Below the pieces are notes generated by a model that saw nothing but the letters and a program-made list of their open reading frames with translations, ran no database searches and was not told the origin of the DNA. 64,000 bases of DNA, from positions 1-64,000 of the forward strand of contig NZ_JHWH01000019.1 in assembly GCF_000622145.1 (NCBI RefSeq), given 5' to 3'. This document shows positions 33,446 through 42,512 of the stretch, piece after piece. Numbering within the stretch: the first letter of the stretch is position 1; every line of letters begins with the position of its first letter. The stretch comes from Paracoccus yeei ATCC BAA-599. GTDB lineage: Bacteria; Pseudomonadota; Alphaproteobacteria; Rhodobacterales; Rhodobacteraceae. A program made the position numbers and the translations under genes.

Positions 33446-34330
33446 TCAGCCCATGCGCTCGGAGGCGTAGCTTCCCGGCGATGCGGGGAAGACGACGGTC
33501 TTGTTGCCGTTCAGGAACACGCGGCGGTGGATGTGGGCGTGGATGGCACGCGCCAGCACCTGGCTTTCCACGTCGCGGCCAAGGCTCACGTAATCCTCGG
33601 GCGACTGGGCGTGGGTCACGCGGATGGTGTCCTGCTCGATGATCGGGCCCTCGTCCAGGTCGGCGGTCACATAGTGGCTGGTCGCCCCGATCAGCTTCAC
33701 GCCGCGCTCGAAGGCCTGCTTGTAGGGGTTGGCGCCCTTGAAGGACGGCAGGAACGAATGGTGGATGTTGATGATGCGGCCCGACATCTTCTGGCACATC
33801 GCGTCCGACAGGACCTGCATGTAGCGCGCCAGCACGATCAGCTCGGCCCCGGTCTCCTCGACCACCGCCAGGATGCGCGCCTCGGCCTCGGGCTTGTTCT
33901 CCTTCGTCACCCGGATCATGTGGAACGGGATGTCGTGGTTCACCACCACCTTCTGATAGTCCATGTGGTTCGAGATCACCGCCACGATCTCGATCGGCAG
34001 CGCGCCGATGCGCCAGCGGTAGAGAAGGTCGTTCAGGCAATGGCCGAAGCGCGAGACCATGATCACGACCTTCATCTTCTCGGCCTCGTCGTGGAAGGCA
34101 TAGTCCATGCCGAAGGCCTGCGCCGCGGGCGCCAGGCTTTGCTGCAGCGCCGCAAGCCCGGTGCCCTCTTCGGAGACAAAGCTCACGCGCATGAAGAAGC
34201 GGCCGGTCTCGACATCGTCGAACTGGCTCGAATCGACGATGTTGCAGCCCTGCTCGGCCAGCGCGGTCGAGATCGCGGCCACGATCCCCCGGGTCGAGGG
34301 GCAGGTGACGGTCAGGCAATACTTGGTCAT
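33446..34330 (-). CDS. purU: Formyltetrahydrofolate deformylase
   Basis: 294 residues: N-terminal ACT domain (CLTVTCPSTRGIVAAISTAL, CNIVDSSQFDD) and C-terminal formyltransferase-like hydrolase domain (MVSRFGHCLNDLLYRWRIG, NIHHSFLPSFKGANPYKQAF, GATSHYVTADLDEGPIIEQD). It releases formate and tetrahydrofolate from 10-formyl-THF. In methylamine-using Rhodobacteraceae purU stands beside folD and the N-methylglutamate dehydrogenase genes, where it drains C1 units from demethylation to formate. Start 34330 has GGAGAGAG upstream. Confidence 0.95.
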   Translation of the reverse strand: MTKYCLTVTCPSTRGIVAAISTALAEQGCNIVDSSQFDDVETGRFFMRVSFVSEEGTGLAALQQSLAPAAQAFGMDYAFHDEAEKMKVVIMVSRFGHCLNDLLYRWRIGALPIEIVAVISNHMDYQKVVVNHDIPFHMIRVTKENKPEAEARILAVVEETGAELIVLARYMQVLSDAMCQKMSGRIINIHHSFLPSFKGANPYKQAFERGVKLIGATSHYVTADLDEGPIIEQDTIRVTHAQSPEDYVSLGRDVESQVLARAIHAHIHRRVFLNGNKTVVFPASPGSYASERMG

Positions 34331-34389
34331 CGGGCTCTCTCCACTGTCATGTCGCCGCGGCACGCGCCGGGCCCGGCTTTCACTGTTTG

Positions 34390-34438
34390 TCAAATACCCC
34401 GGGGGGACGCCCGGCACGGGCGTGGGGGCAGCGCCCCC
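34390..34438. repeat. Extragenic repeat with GC hairpin (possible folD terminator)
   Basis: TCAAATACCCCGGGGGG (34390-34406) is followed by the palindrome GGGGGC-AGC-GCCCCC (34424-34438). It lies between folD and purU on their coding-strand junction, resembles the element at 33371-33405 and may end folD transcription. Confidence 0.5.
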
Positions 34439-34453
34439 GCCCCCGCCGCAGGC

Positions 34454-35341
34454 TCACGCGGCCCCGGTCAGATCGGGCTCGGCCAGCCCGTTCGCCCGGC
34501 AGCAGGCGGTCAGCGTGTTGGCCAGCAGGCAGGCGATGGTCATCGGCCCGACGCCTCCCGGCACCGGGGTGATGGCGCCGGCGACCCGGGCCGCGCTGTC
34601 GAAATCCACGTCGCCGACCAGCCGGGTGCGGCCGTCCTCCTCGATGCGGTTGATGCCGACGTCGATCACCGTGGCCCCACGCTTGATCCAGTCGCCCCGG
34701 ATCATCCGCGGCCGGCCGACGGCGGCGACCAGGATGTCGGCGCCGCGGCAGACGGCCGCCAGGTCGCGGGTGCGCGAATGGGCGATGGTCACCGTGCAGT
34801 TCTCGGCCAGCAGAAGCTGCGCCATCGGCTTGCCGACGATGTTCGAGCGCCCGACCACGACCGCGTTCAGCCCGGAAAGATCGCCCAGCCGGTCCTTGAG
34901 CAGCATGATGCAGCCCAGGGGCGTGCAGGGCACCATCGCCCTTTGCCCGGTGCCCAGGAGGCCCACGTTGCCGATGGTGAACCCGTCCACGTCCTTGGCG
35001 GGGTCGATGGCGTTGATCACCGCCTCGGCGTCCATGTGCCCGGGCAGCGGCAGCTGCACCAGGATGCCGTGCACCGCCGGGTCATGGTTCAGCGTCTCGA
35101 TCAGCGCCAGCAGATCCGCCTGCGCCGTCTCGGCCGGCAGCCTGTGCTCCCACGAGGCCATGCCCGCCTCGCGCGTCTGGACGCCCTTGTTCCTGACATA
35201 GACCGCCGAAGCCGGGTCCTCGCCCACCAGCACCACCGCCAACCCCGGCACGATCCCCCGCGCCGCAAGCCCCGAAACCGCATCGGCAACCCGACCCCGC
35301 AAACCCAACGCAAAGGACTTCCCGTCGATGATCTTGCTCAT
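34454..35341 (-). CDS. folD: Methylenetetrahydrofolate dehydrogenase / cyclohydrolase
   Basis: 295-residue bifunctional enzyme converting 5,10-methylene-THF via methenyl-THF to 10-formyl-THF. Seen: [15 protein letters not shown] with the catalytic Tyr-x3-Lys-like region, [40 protein letters not shown] and [17 protein letters not shown]. It starts inside the end of mgdD (ATGA overlap), so it is co-translated with N-methylglutamate dehydrogenase and handles the formaldehyde-level C1 unit on THF. Confidence 0.96.
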   Translation of the reverse strand: MSKIIDGKSFALGLRGRVADAVSGLAARGIVPGLAVVLVGEDPASAVYVRNKGVQTREAGMASWEHRLPAETAQADLLALIETLNHDPAVHGILVQLPLPGHMDAEAVINAIDPAKDVDGFTIGNVGLLGTGQRAMVPCTPLGCIMLLKDRLGDLSGLNAVVVGRSNIVGKPMAQLLLAENCTVTIAHSRTRDLAAVCRGADILVAAVGRPRMIRGDWIKRGATVIDVGINRIEEDGRTRLVGDVDFDSAARVAGAITPVPGGVGPMTIACLLANTLTACCRANGLAEPDLTGAA

Positions 35342-35901
35342 GCCCGGGTCTCCTGCTGTTCGGCAGCGTCGAGAAGCGCGTGCCAGATGGTGCCGGCGGC
35401 CGAGCGCATGCCCAGCACCGCCAGCCGGTCCGCGGCGCGGCGGATGACGAAGACGCTCATGTGGTGAAAGCCGCAGCGGGTGGCCGAGCCGGGGCCGAAG
35501 CGGGCCGGATCGACATTCACCAGCTTTTCCATCAGCGCGACCAGCACCGGCTCGGGCGCGGTGATCTCGAAAGCGGCGAAACCGTCGGTCTGCTCGGTCA
35601 CCGAGACGCCGGGGCCGGCGAGCCCGGCCGCGACATCCGAAGCCGCCCGGCCGGGGAATTCGACCATCCACTGGTCGGGCCCGGTCCAGAAGGCGGCGAT
35701 GCCTTCGCCTTCGGCCCAGCCGCCGGGGCCGGGCAGGGCGAAGCCCAGCCCGGGCACCGCGCCGCCCCGGCGCAGGGCCAGCGAGGCGAGGCCAAGCTCG
35801 GCATTTTCGGACAGGGTCACCGCGCCGATGGTGCGGCTTTGCGGCACGGCGGCGCCCAGGGCGCAGATCGGCGTCAGATCAGTCTTGACGGGCTCAGTCA
35901 C
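35338..35901 (-). CDS. mgdD: N-methylglutamate dehydrogenase, SoxG-like subunit
   Basis: 187-residue gamma-type subunit of the heterotetrameric sarcosine-oxidase family ([70 protein letters not shown]). The start is GTG 35901, overlapping the mgdC stop by 8 bp. Assigned to N-methylglutamate dehydrogenase rather than sarcosine oxidase because gmaS, mgsABC, folD and purU are all present here. Confidence 0.85.
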   Translation of the reverse strand: MTEPVKTDLTPICALGAAVPQSRTIGAVTLSENAELGLASLALRRGGAVPGLGFALPGPGGWAEGEGIAAFWTGPDQWMVEFPGRAASDVAAGLAGPGVSVTEQTDGFAAFEITAPEPVLVALMEKLVNVDPARFGPGSATRCGFHHMSVFVIRRAADRLAVLGMRSAAGTIWHALLDAAEQQETRA

Positions 35902-38824
35902 GGACGCGGCCTCCTTCGGGGTCAACGAAATGGGCCGAGACCACGCGCAGACGCACGGACTGGCCTTGCAGCGGGTTGGCGGCGACCACCACCTCGCCCT
36001 TGCGGCTGTCGCCATTCACCAGATAGCCCAGCCCGATGGCGCTGCCGACATGCGGCGAATAGCAGGCCGAGGTGATCCAGCCCTGGTCGTTCGCAGTATC
36101 CTGCGCCGCGCCTTCGGCGAAAAGATGCGCCCCGGCCATGACCGGATCGGCAGGATCGACGGGCTGGAACCCGACCAGCACGCGGCGGTCGGCGACCAGC
36201 CCCTCGCGCCGCGACAGCGCCGCGCCGATCGAGTCCTTCCTGGTCGAGACCATCTTGCCCATGCCCAGCATCTGCGCCGTGGTCTGGCCGTTCAGCTCAT
36301 TGCCGGCGGCATGGCCCTTTTCGATGCGCAGGACGCCCAGCGTCTCGGTGCCATAGGGGGTGGCGCCCAGGTCGGCGCCGACCTGCATCATCCGCGCCAT
36401 CAGCGCATTGCCATAGCGCGCCGGCACCGCGATCTCATAGGCCAATTCGCCCGAGAAGCTGATACGGAACAGCCGCGCCCGAAGGCCGCCGCAGACCGTC
36501 AGGTTGGCGCAGGCCATGAAGGGGAAGCCCTCGTTCGAGATGTCGAACCCGTCCACCACCCGCTCCAGCAGCTTGCGGGCATGGGGGCCGGCGACCGACA
36601 TCTGCGCCCAGGCATCGGTGGTCGAGATCAGCTGCACGTCGAGTTCCGGCCACAGGCATTGCCGGCAGAACTCCATGTGCTTGTAGATCGTGCCGGCATT
36701 GGCCGTGGTCGTGGTCACGACATACTGGTCCTCGGCCAGCCGGGCGCAGGTGCCGTCGTCCCAGGCAAAGCCGTCCTCGCGCAGCATCAGCCCATAGCGG
36801 ACCATGCCGACTTTCAGCGATTTCATGGCATTGGCATAGACCCGGTCCAGGAACTCGCCGGCGTCAGTGCCCTGCACGTCGACCTTGCCCAGCGTGGTCA
36901 CGTCGCAGATACCGACGCCCGCGCGGGTGGCCAGGACCTCGCGGTCCACGGTCTGGCGCCAGGTGGTTTCGCCCTTGCGGGGGAAATACTGCGCCCGCAT
37001 CCATTGCCCGACCTCGACGAAGACCGCGCCCTGCGATTTCGCCCATTCATGCGTCGGCGTCAGCCGGCGCGGGCGGAAATGCACGCCGGTGTCGCCGCCG
37101 CCCAGCACCGACATGGACACCGGCGTATAGGGCGGGCGGAAGATCGTCGTGCCGGTCTGGCCCAACGACTGGCCCGTCAGTTCCGCCATCACCGCGATCG
37201 CAGTGACGTTCGAGGTCTTGCCCTGGTCGGTTGCCATGCCCAGCGTGGTCCAGCGCTTCAGGTGCTCGACCGGGCGCATGTTTTCCACATAGGCCAGCTT
37301 CACGTCCTTGACGGTGACGTCGTTCTGGAAATCGACCCAGGCGCGGCCCTTGCCGGGGACGTGCCACAGCGGCCTGAGGTTCAGTGCCTCGTCCTCGGCG
37401 CGGGGCAGGTCGGGCAGATGCGCGCCGATGCCGATATCGGCCAGCGCGGCGAGCGCCGCCTGCGCGCCCGAGGCTAGCGCCTGCGCGGTCGAGCCCTTGC
37501 CGGCGGCGGCGCCGGCGATGCTGAGGCCCGCAACATTGCCGTCCTCGGCCAGGAAGGCTTGCGCGGCCTCGTTCCAGACCGGTCGCCCGCGATGGTGCGA
37601 GGCGATATGCAGGTTCGGGTTCCAGCCGCCCGAGACGCCGAGCGCGCCGCAGTCGATCCATTCCGCGCGGCCGTTCTGCGTCACCTCGACCTTGCTCAGG
37701 CCCAGCCGGCCCTTGCTGTCGGTGACCATGCCGCCGGCAATGGTGCGCCAGCTGCCGCGCGCGGGCGCGTCGGGGCGACTGTCGACAACGGCGGCGATCT
37801 CGACCCCCTTGGCGGCCAGGTCGGCGGCGGTGCGGTGGCCGTCGTCGTTGTTGGTGAAGATCGCGACCCGCTTGGCCGGGCTGACCGCCCAGCGGTTGGC
37901 ATAGGCCCGCATCGCGCCCGCCATCATCACCCCCGGCCGGTCGTTGTTGGCGAAGGGAATATGACGCTCGGTCGCGCCGGCGGCCAGGATCGCGCGCTTG
38001 GCGGTGATGCGCCACAGCGATTGGCGCACGCGCTTGCCGGGCGTCGGCAGGTGGTCCGAGACACGTTCCACAGCGCCATAGATGCCATGGTCGAAGGCGC
38101 CCCAGACCGTGGTGCGGCGCATGACGCGCAGGTTCGGCAGGCTGGCGAATTCGGCCTCGAGTTCGGCGATCCATTCGGTCGCCGGCCGGTCCAGCGGCGC
38201 GCGTTCGGCAAGCAAGCGGCCGCCCAGGCGGAAGTCCTCGTCGGCCAGGATCACCCGTGCGCCGGTCCGCGCCGCGGTCAGCGCCGCCGCAAGCCCCGCC
38301 GCGCCGCCGCCGATGACCAGCAGGTCGCAATGCAGGAAGCCCGAGTCATAGCTGTCCGGGTCGGCCTGCATCGACAGGCTGCCGAGGCCCGCCGCGCGAC
38401 GGATCATCGGCTCATAAAGCTTTTCCCAGAACGCCTTGGGCCACATGAAGGTCTTGTAATAGAAGCCCGCCGCGAAAAAGGGCGACATCAGGTCGTTCAC
38501 CGCCAGCAGATCGAAGCTCAGCGAGCCGACATGGTTCTGGCTGCGGGCGTCCAGCCCCTCGAACAGCTCGGCCACGGTGGCGCGGGTGTTCGGCTCTTGC
38601 CGGTTGCCCTGGCGCAGTTCCACCAGCGCGTTCGGTTCCTCGGAGCCGGCGGTAAAGACGCCGCGCGGGCGGTGATACTTGAAGCCGCGGCCCATCAGCC
38701 GCACGTCGTTGGCAAGCAGTGCCGAGGCCAGCGTGTCGCCGGCGTGCCCGGTATAGGACTTGCCGTCGAAGGTGAAATTCAGGCTGCGGTTGCGGTCGAT
38801 CAGACCGCCGGACAGACGGGTCAT
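35894..38824 (-). CDS. mgdC: N-methylglutamate dehydrogenase, SoxA-like large subunit
   Basis: 976 residues in the sarcosine oxidase alpha layout: N-terminal ferredoxin-like domain (LNFTFDGKSYTGHAGDTLAS), NAD/FAD-type nucleotide-binding domain (CDLLVIGGGAAGLAAALTAA near residue 168), and a C-terminal GcvT-like THF-binding domain from ~590 (EVGQWMRAQYFPRKGETTWR, GVGICDVTTLGKVDVQGTDA, GFPFMACANLTVCGG, GYLVNGD). It accepts the methyl-derived C1 unit onto THF while the mgdA subunit oxidises the amine. It overlaps mgdB by 4 bp and mgdD by 8 bp. Confidence 0.9.
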   Translation of the reverse strand: MTRLSGGLIDRNRSLNFTFDGKSYTGHAGDTLASALLANDVRLMGRGFKYHRPRGVFTAGSEEPNALVELRQGNRQEPNTRATVAELFEGLDARSQNHVGSLSFDLLAVNDLMSPFFAAGFYYKTFMWPKAFWEKLYEPMIRRAAGLGSLSMQADPDSYDSGFLHCDLLVIGGGAAGLAAALTAARTGARVILADEDFRLGGRLLAERAPLDRPATEWIAELEAEFASLPNLRVMRRTTVWGAFDHGIYGAVERVSDHLPTPGKRVRQSLWRITAKRAILAAGATERHIPFANNDRPGVMMAGAMRAYANRWAVSPAKRVAIFTNNDDGHRTAADLAAKGVEIAAVVDSRPDAPARGSWRTIAGGMVTDSKGRLGLSKVEVTQNGRAEWIDCGALGVSGGWNPNLHIASHHRGRPVWNEAAQAFLAEDGNVAGLSIAGAAAGKGSTAQALASGAQAALAALADIGIGAHLPDLPRAEDEALNLRPLWHVPGKGRAWVDFQNDVTVKDVKLAYVENMRPVEHLKRWTTLGMATDQGKTSNVTAIAVMAELTGQSLGQTGTTIFRPPYTPVSMSVLGGGDTGVHFRPRRLTPTHEWAKSQGAVFVEVGQWMRAQYFPRKGETTWRQTVDREVLATRAGVGICDVTTLGKVDVQGTDAGEFLDRVYANAMKSLKVGMVRYGLMLREDGFAWDDGTCARLAEDQYVVTTTTANAGTIYKHMEFCRQCLWPELDVQLISTTDAWAQMSVAGPHARKLLERVVDGFDISNEGFPFMACANLTVCGGLRARLFRISFSGELAYEIAVPARYGNALMARMMQVGADLGATPYGTETLGVLRIEKGHAAGNELNGQTTAQMLGMGKMVSTRKDSIGAALSRREGLVADRRVLVGFQPVDPADPVMAGAHLFAEGAAQDTANDQGWITSACYSPHVGSAIGLGYLVNGDSRKGEVVVAANPLQGQSVRLRVVSAHFVDPEGGRVRD

Positions 38825-39114
38825 GCCGCACCGCCTTTCAGCATCGCCAGCTTGACGTCGCGGGCAAGCTCGGCGCCCAGGATCTCATGCGTGACGGTGT
38901 TGCGGGTGACGACCAGCCAGCTGCGGTCGCCCTGCTCGTGGAACCACAGCTCGCGGTGGACGCCGGCCGGGTTGTCGCGCAGGTGCTGGTATTCATAGAA
39001 GCGCTGCGGCGCGTCGGCGGCCATGCCGTCGGGACGCTCCAGTAGGGTGGCATCGCCGAGATACGAGAACTCTTCCGAGTCGCGCAGGCCAAGCAGGGGA
39101 TGGGGGATCAGCAT
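38821..39114 (-). CDS. mgdB: N-methylglutamate dehydrogenase, SoxD-like small subunit lacking zinc cysteines
   Basis: 97 residues aligning with the delta subunit of heterotetrameric sarcosine oxidase (SEEFSYLGDATLLERPDG, FYEYQHLRDNPAGVHRELWF, TRNTVTHEILGAE). Classical SoxD starts with a CP-x-CG zinc-binding motif; here the position reads HPLLGLRD and the whole chain has no cysteine. That difference is in keeping with an enzyme other than true sarcosine oxidase. Start 39114 is chosen because the upstream frame runs into mgdA. Confidence 0.87.
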   Translation of the reverse strand: MLIPHPLLGLRDSEEFSYLGDATLLERPDGMAADAPQRFYEYQHLRDNPAGVHRELWFHEQGDRSWLVVTRNTVTHEILGAELARDVKLAMLKGGAA

Positions 39115-39124
39115 CGTTTGGCCC

Positions 39125-40375
39125 TCAGTGCAGATTGGGCGTCGCGCCCATGCCTTTTTCGTCGATGGGATAGCCGCGCTCGAACCGGTCCAGGCGATAG
39201 GCGCGGGCGGTGTCGTGCGGCGTGTCGGTGGCCAGCAGATGCGCGAAGGCATAGCCCGAGGCCGGGGTGGCCTTGAAGCCGCCATAGCACCAGCCGGCGT
39301 TCAGATAGAGCCCCTCGACCGGCGTCTTGTCGATGATGGGCGAGCCGTCCATCGACATGTCCATGATGCCGCCCCAGATCCGCAGCAGCCGCGCCCGGCC
39401 GATGGCCGGCATCAGCGCCATGCCGCCCTGGGCCACGTCCTCGATCACCGCCATGTTGCCGCGTTGGGCGTACGAATTGTAGCCGTCGATGTCGCCGCCA
39501 AAGACTAACCCGCCTTTGTCGGACTGGCTGACATAGAAATGCCCGGCGCCGAAGGTGATGACGCCGTCGATCACCGGCTTCAGCCCCTCGGAGACGAAGG
39601 CTTGCAGCACATGGCTTTCGATCGGCAGGCGCATTCCGGCCATGGCCATGACCCGGCCCGACGAGCCCGCGACCGCCACGCCGACCTTCTTCGCGGCGAT
39701 ATAGCCGCGCGAGGTCTCGACGCCGCGCAGCCTGCCGCCCTCGATGCGGAAGCCGGTGACTTCGCAGTTCTGGATCAGGTCGACGCCGGCCCGGTCGGCG
39801 CCGCGGGCATAGCCCCAGGCGACGCCGTCATGGCGCGCGGTCCCGGCCCGGCGCTGCAGCAGCCCGCCCTTGATCGGGAAGCGGGCATTGTCGAAGTTCA
39901 GCCAGGGATACATGGCGCGCACGCCCTCGCGGTCCAGCAGTTCGGCATCGGCGCCCGCCAGCAGCATGGCATTGCCGCGCCGGCGATAGGCGTCGCGCTG
40001 GCCGTCGCTGTGGATCAGGTTCAGGATCCCGCGCTGGCTGACCATGGCGTTGAAATTGAATTCCTGTTCAAGCCCTTCCCAAAGCTTCATCGAGAATTCA
40101 TAGAACGGCTCGTTGCCCGGCAGCAGGTAGTTCGAGCGGATGATCGTGGTGTTGCGCCCGATGTTGCCCGAGCCCAGCCAGCTTTTCTCGAGCACCGCGA
40201 TGCGGGCCTGCTTGAAGGTCCTGGCCAGGTAATAGGCGGTTGCCAGTCCATGCCCGCCGCCGCCGACGATGATGTAATCGTAGGACGGCTGCGGATCGGG
40301 ATTGCGCCAGATCGGCTTCCAGCCCTTGTGGCCGGTCAGGGCCTCCTTGATGACACGAAATCCCGAATATCTCAC
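39125..40375 (-). CDS. mgdA: N-methylglutamate dehydrogenase, SoxB-like catalytic flavin subunit
   Basis: 416 residues, DAO-type flavoprotein: YDYIIVGGGGHGLATAYYLA FAD motif (residue ~32), NTTIIRSNYLLPGNEPFYEF, a covalent-flavin/His region, and GLYLNAGWCYGGFKATPASG at the C-terminus. It oxidises the N-methyl group of N-methylglutamate. The start is GTG 40375 (MRYSGFRVIKEALTGHKGWK), typical for SoxB homologues. It leads the mgdABCD-folD-purU run and is divergent from a GlxA-type regulator, with direct-repeat operator candidates between them. Confidence 0.9.
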   Translation of the reverse strand: MRYSGFRVIKEALTGHKGWKPIWRNPDPQPSYDYIIVGGGGHGLATAYYLARTFKQARIAVLEKSWLGSGNIGRNTTIIRSNYLLPGNEPFYEFSMKLWEGLEQEFNFNAMVSQRGILNLIHSDGQRDAYRRRGNAMLLAGADAELLDREGVRAMYPWLNFDNARFPIKGGLLQRRAGTARHDGVAWGYARGADRAGVDLIQNCEVTGFRIEGGRLRGVETSRGYIAAKKVGVAVAGSSGRVMAMAGMRLPIESHVLQAFVSEGLKPVIDGVITFGAGHFYVSQSDKGGLVFGGDIDGYNSYAQRGNMAVIEDVAQGGMALMPAIGRARLLRIWGGIMDMSMDGSPIIDKTPVEGLYLNAGWCYGGFKATPASGYAFAHLLATDTPHDTARAYRLDRFERGYPIDEKGMGATPNLH

Positions 40376-40434
40376 GGCGCCAGCACTCCGATTCGCCTTT
40401 CTTCGCAGGAAAGATACGCAAGATTTCGGGTGTC

Positions 40435-40475
40435 ATTTGCCTTGAGAGGACAGGAATTTGCCTGTAAGGGACAGA
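40435..40475. promoter_or_regulatory. Direct-repeat operator candidate for the GlxA-type regulator
   Basis: Two copies of ATTTGCCT-n2-A-n2-GGACAG start at 40435 and 40456, 15 of 20 positions identical and exactly 21 bp apart (two helical turns), the classic layout of AraC-family operators. The second copy also contains the inverted repeat ACAGG-n6-CCTGT (40450-40465). A weaker third copy (ATTCGCCTTTC) begins at 40391. The sites sit in the 128-bp divergent region of mgdA and the regulator gene. Confidence 0.65.
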
Positions 40476-40503
40476 CGCAAGGTTTTTGTGACGCGGGGGC
40501 GGC

Positions 40504-41463
40504 ATGGCGGACGAACCGCTGCGCATCGGGTTCATCCTGACGCCGGATTATTCGCTGATGTCCTTGACCGCGGCGGTCGAGCCCCTGCGCGCGGCGAACC
40601 AGTTGGCAGGGCGCGCGCTCTATCGCCCCAGCTATCATTCCGTCGCCGGCGGCTTTGCCGCGTCCACCTCGGGCGGCGGTTTCGCGACCGAGACCCTGCC
40701 CGATCCGGCGGCGCTGGACATGGCGCTGGTCGTCGCCGGCGGCAACCCGCTGCGCTATGAGGATGCGGCGCTGGCGCGGGGATTGCGGGCGTTGCAGAAC
40801 CGCAAGGTCCGGCTGGGCGGGATTTCCGGCGGCGCCGCGATCCTGGCCCGGCTGGGGCTGATGGAGGGCCGACGCTTTACCCTGCACTGGGCGCATATCG
40901 ACGCCTTGGCCGAGCACCAGCCCGACCTGCTGATCGAACGCGCGCTGTATGTCATCGACCGCGACCGCTTCACCTGCGCCGGCGGGGTTGCCGCGCTGGA
41001 CATGATGTGCGCGCTGATCGCCCGCGACCACGGCGCCGCTTTCGCCCGGCAGGTGGCCGAGTGGTTCATCCACCCGCGCACCCGCAGCGCCGACGAGCCG
41101 CAGCAATCCCCGGTCGCCGAGCGCTTCGACCTGCGCCACCCCATGCTTGCGCAGGCGGTGGACCTGATGTTCAGCCACCTGTCCGACCCGCTGACGCCGG
41201 AACAGATCGCCGCCCAGGTCGGGTGCAGCCCGCGTCAGTTGCAGAGATTGTTCAACGATCAACTGGGATCCTCGATGATGGAGTTCTATCGCGAGATGCG
41301 GCTGCGCAAGGCCGACGAACTGGTGCAGCAGACGGCGCTGTCCATGCTCGACGTGGCGCTGGTGACCGGCTTCGCCAGCGCGGCGCATTTCTCGCGCCTC
41401 TATGCGGCGCGCTTCGGGATGCCGCCGGCCCGGCGCCGGCAGGCGATGCGAAAGCGGCCCTAG
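40504..41463 (+). CDS. GlxA-family transcriptional regulator of methylated-amine genes
   Basis: 319 residues: N-terminal DJ-1/PfpI-like amidotransferase fold (LRIGFILTPDYSLMSLTAAV, GGISGGAAILARLGLM, RFTLHWAHIDALAEHQPDLL, RFTCAGGVAALDMMCALIA) and C-terminal AraC helix-turn-helix pair (IAAQVGCSPRQLQRLFNDQL, DVALVTGFASAAHFSRLYAA). The usual catalytic Cys of the fold is absent, as in other regulators of this kind. Position between the mgd and dmm operons suggests it activates both in response to a methylated amine or N-methylglutamate. Its stop overlaps the dmmC stop (convergent, 4 bp). Confidence 0.9.
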   Translation: MADEPLRIGFILTPDYSLMSLTAAVEPLRAANQLAGRALYRPSYHSVAGGFAASTSGGGFATETLPDPAALDMALVVAGGNPLRYEDAALARGLRALQNRKVRLGGISGGAAILARLGLMEGRRFTLHWAHIDALAEHQPDLLIERALYVIDRDRFTCAGGVAALDMMCALIARDHGAAFARQVAEWFIHPRTRSADEPQQSPVAERFDLRHPMLAQAVDLMFSHLSDPLTPEQIAAQVGCSPRQLQRLFNDQLGSSMMEFYREMRLRKADELVQQTALSMLDVALVTGFASAAHFSRLYAARFGMPPARRRQAMRKRP

Positions 41464-42503
41464 TCCGGGTAGATGCCGGGCGAGGTCGGCGCGCCATCGT
41501 CGAATTTCGCCAGGTATTCGACGATCATCGGCTTGTTGACCAGGAACCCCTTGTAGGTTGCCAGATCGTCCGGCAGGTCACGCAGCACCCGATGCAGCCG
41601 CCGGCCCCATTTCGGCACCGTCACGATGTCCTGCAACGCGCAGAGATAGCAGCGGATCGGGAACACGATGGCGTTCGAGCGCGGCAGCCGGAAGAAGGTC
41701 TGCAGTTCGACGCGCAGGAACTGCTTTTCGCCGACGTTTTCCGGGGTCAGCGTGCGCTTTTCCGGGCCCCATTCGGGATAGGTCTCGGGACTGGTGTCCA
41801 GCCGCGGGTTCACGGTCATGGTCCAGTTGAGCCGCCGGGCCGGCGTGTCCTGCTGCACGTTCAGCAGGAATTTCAGCGCGCGTTGGAAGATGCCCATCTC
41901 GGCCGCGCGCGGCACCGGCGCGTGCCATTCAAAGAAGTTCATGCCGATGTCGAAATCCAGGCTCCAGTCGGCCTGGCTGGTCACCATGCCGGCATCCATC
42001 CACAGGTTGTTCTCGCGCTGGTCCAGCAGCGCGAAATCGCCCTGGGTCTGGCGGGTGATGTATTCCATCGGCCCGTAGGGCAGGGTGGCATCGTCCATGA
42101 AGGTGAACGTGTCGTCGATGTCCAGCGGCCTGTTCACCCAGCGCCAGCGGTCGCCGTCGCGGTGCAGTTCGAACAGGTCCGGGTAATCCTCGGACTTGGC
42201 CACCATGATCAGTTCCAGCAGATCCCAGCCCGCCAGCCGCATATGCGGCAGGGACTGGCAGCGGCCCGGGTCGCGCTGCAGCGTGATGGCGCGGTCCGCC
42301 ATCTCGGCGACGTAATGCTCGTCCACGTCGAAGCGGCGCTGGAACACGCTGTGGTCGGGACCGGCGGCGCGATGCGGCTCCATGTTCACCGAATACATGT
42401 ATTCGTCGCGGTCGAAGGGAAACGGAAAGCGGCGGATCGCGGCGGGCGAGTTGTGATAGCTGTAGTCGCCGCGAAAGCTTTCCTTGTTGAAGGTGATGGT
42501 CAT
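41460..42503 (-). CDS. dmmC: Dimethylamine monooxygenase, haem-dependent oxidative N-demethylase subunit (DUF3445)
   Basis: 347 residues of the haem-dependent oxidative N-demethylase family: LQRDPGRCQSLPHMRLAGWD, DYPDLFELHRDGDRWRWVNR, FALLDQRENNLWMDAGMVTS, FEWHAPVPRAAEMGIFQRAL, RLNWTMTVNPRLDTSPETY, FFRLPRSNAIVFPIRCYLC. This family catalyses oxygen-dependent N-demethylation of dimethylamine with electrons from a reductase partner. I assign dmmC by gene order D-A-B-C along the transcript. Start 42503 has an AGGAGG site. The letter is an inference; the family call is firm. Confidence 0.85.
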   Translation of the reverse strand: MTITFNKESFRGDYSYHNSPAAIRRFPFPFDRDEYMYSVNMEPHRAAGPDHSVFQRRFDVDEHYVAEMADRAITLQRDPGRCQSLPHMRLAGWDLLELIMVAKSEDYPDLFELHRDGDRWRWVNRPLDIDDTFTFMDDATLPYGPMEYITRQTQGDFALLDQRENNLWMDAGMVTSQADWSLDFDIGMNFFEWHAPVPRAAEMGIFQRALKFLLNVQQDTPARRLNWTMTVNPRLDTSPETYPEWGPEKRTLTPENVGEKQFLRVELQTFFRLPRSNAIVFPIRCYLCALQDIVTVPKWGRRLHRVLRDLPDDLATYKGFLVNKPMIVEYLAKFDDGAPTSPGIYPD

Positions 42504-42512
42504 CGGAGCCTC

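Noticed and set aside
35338..40375. Annotation as sarcosine oxidase soxBDAG
   Set aside because: Similarity is real, but gmaS, mgsABC, dmm, tdm and tmm in the same block and the Cys-free small subunit favour N-methylglutamate dehydrogenase. Sarcosine oxidase stays the alternative.
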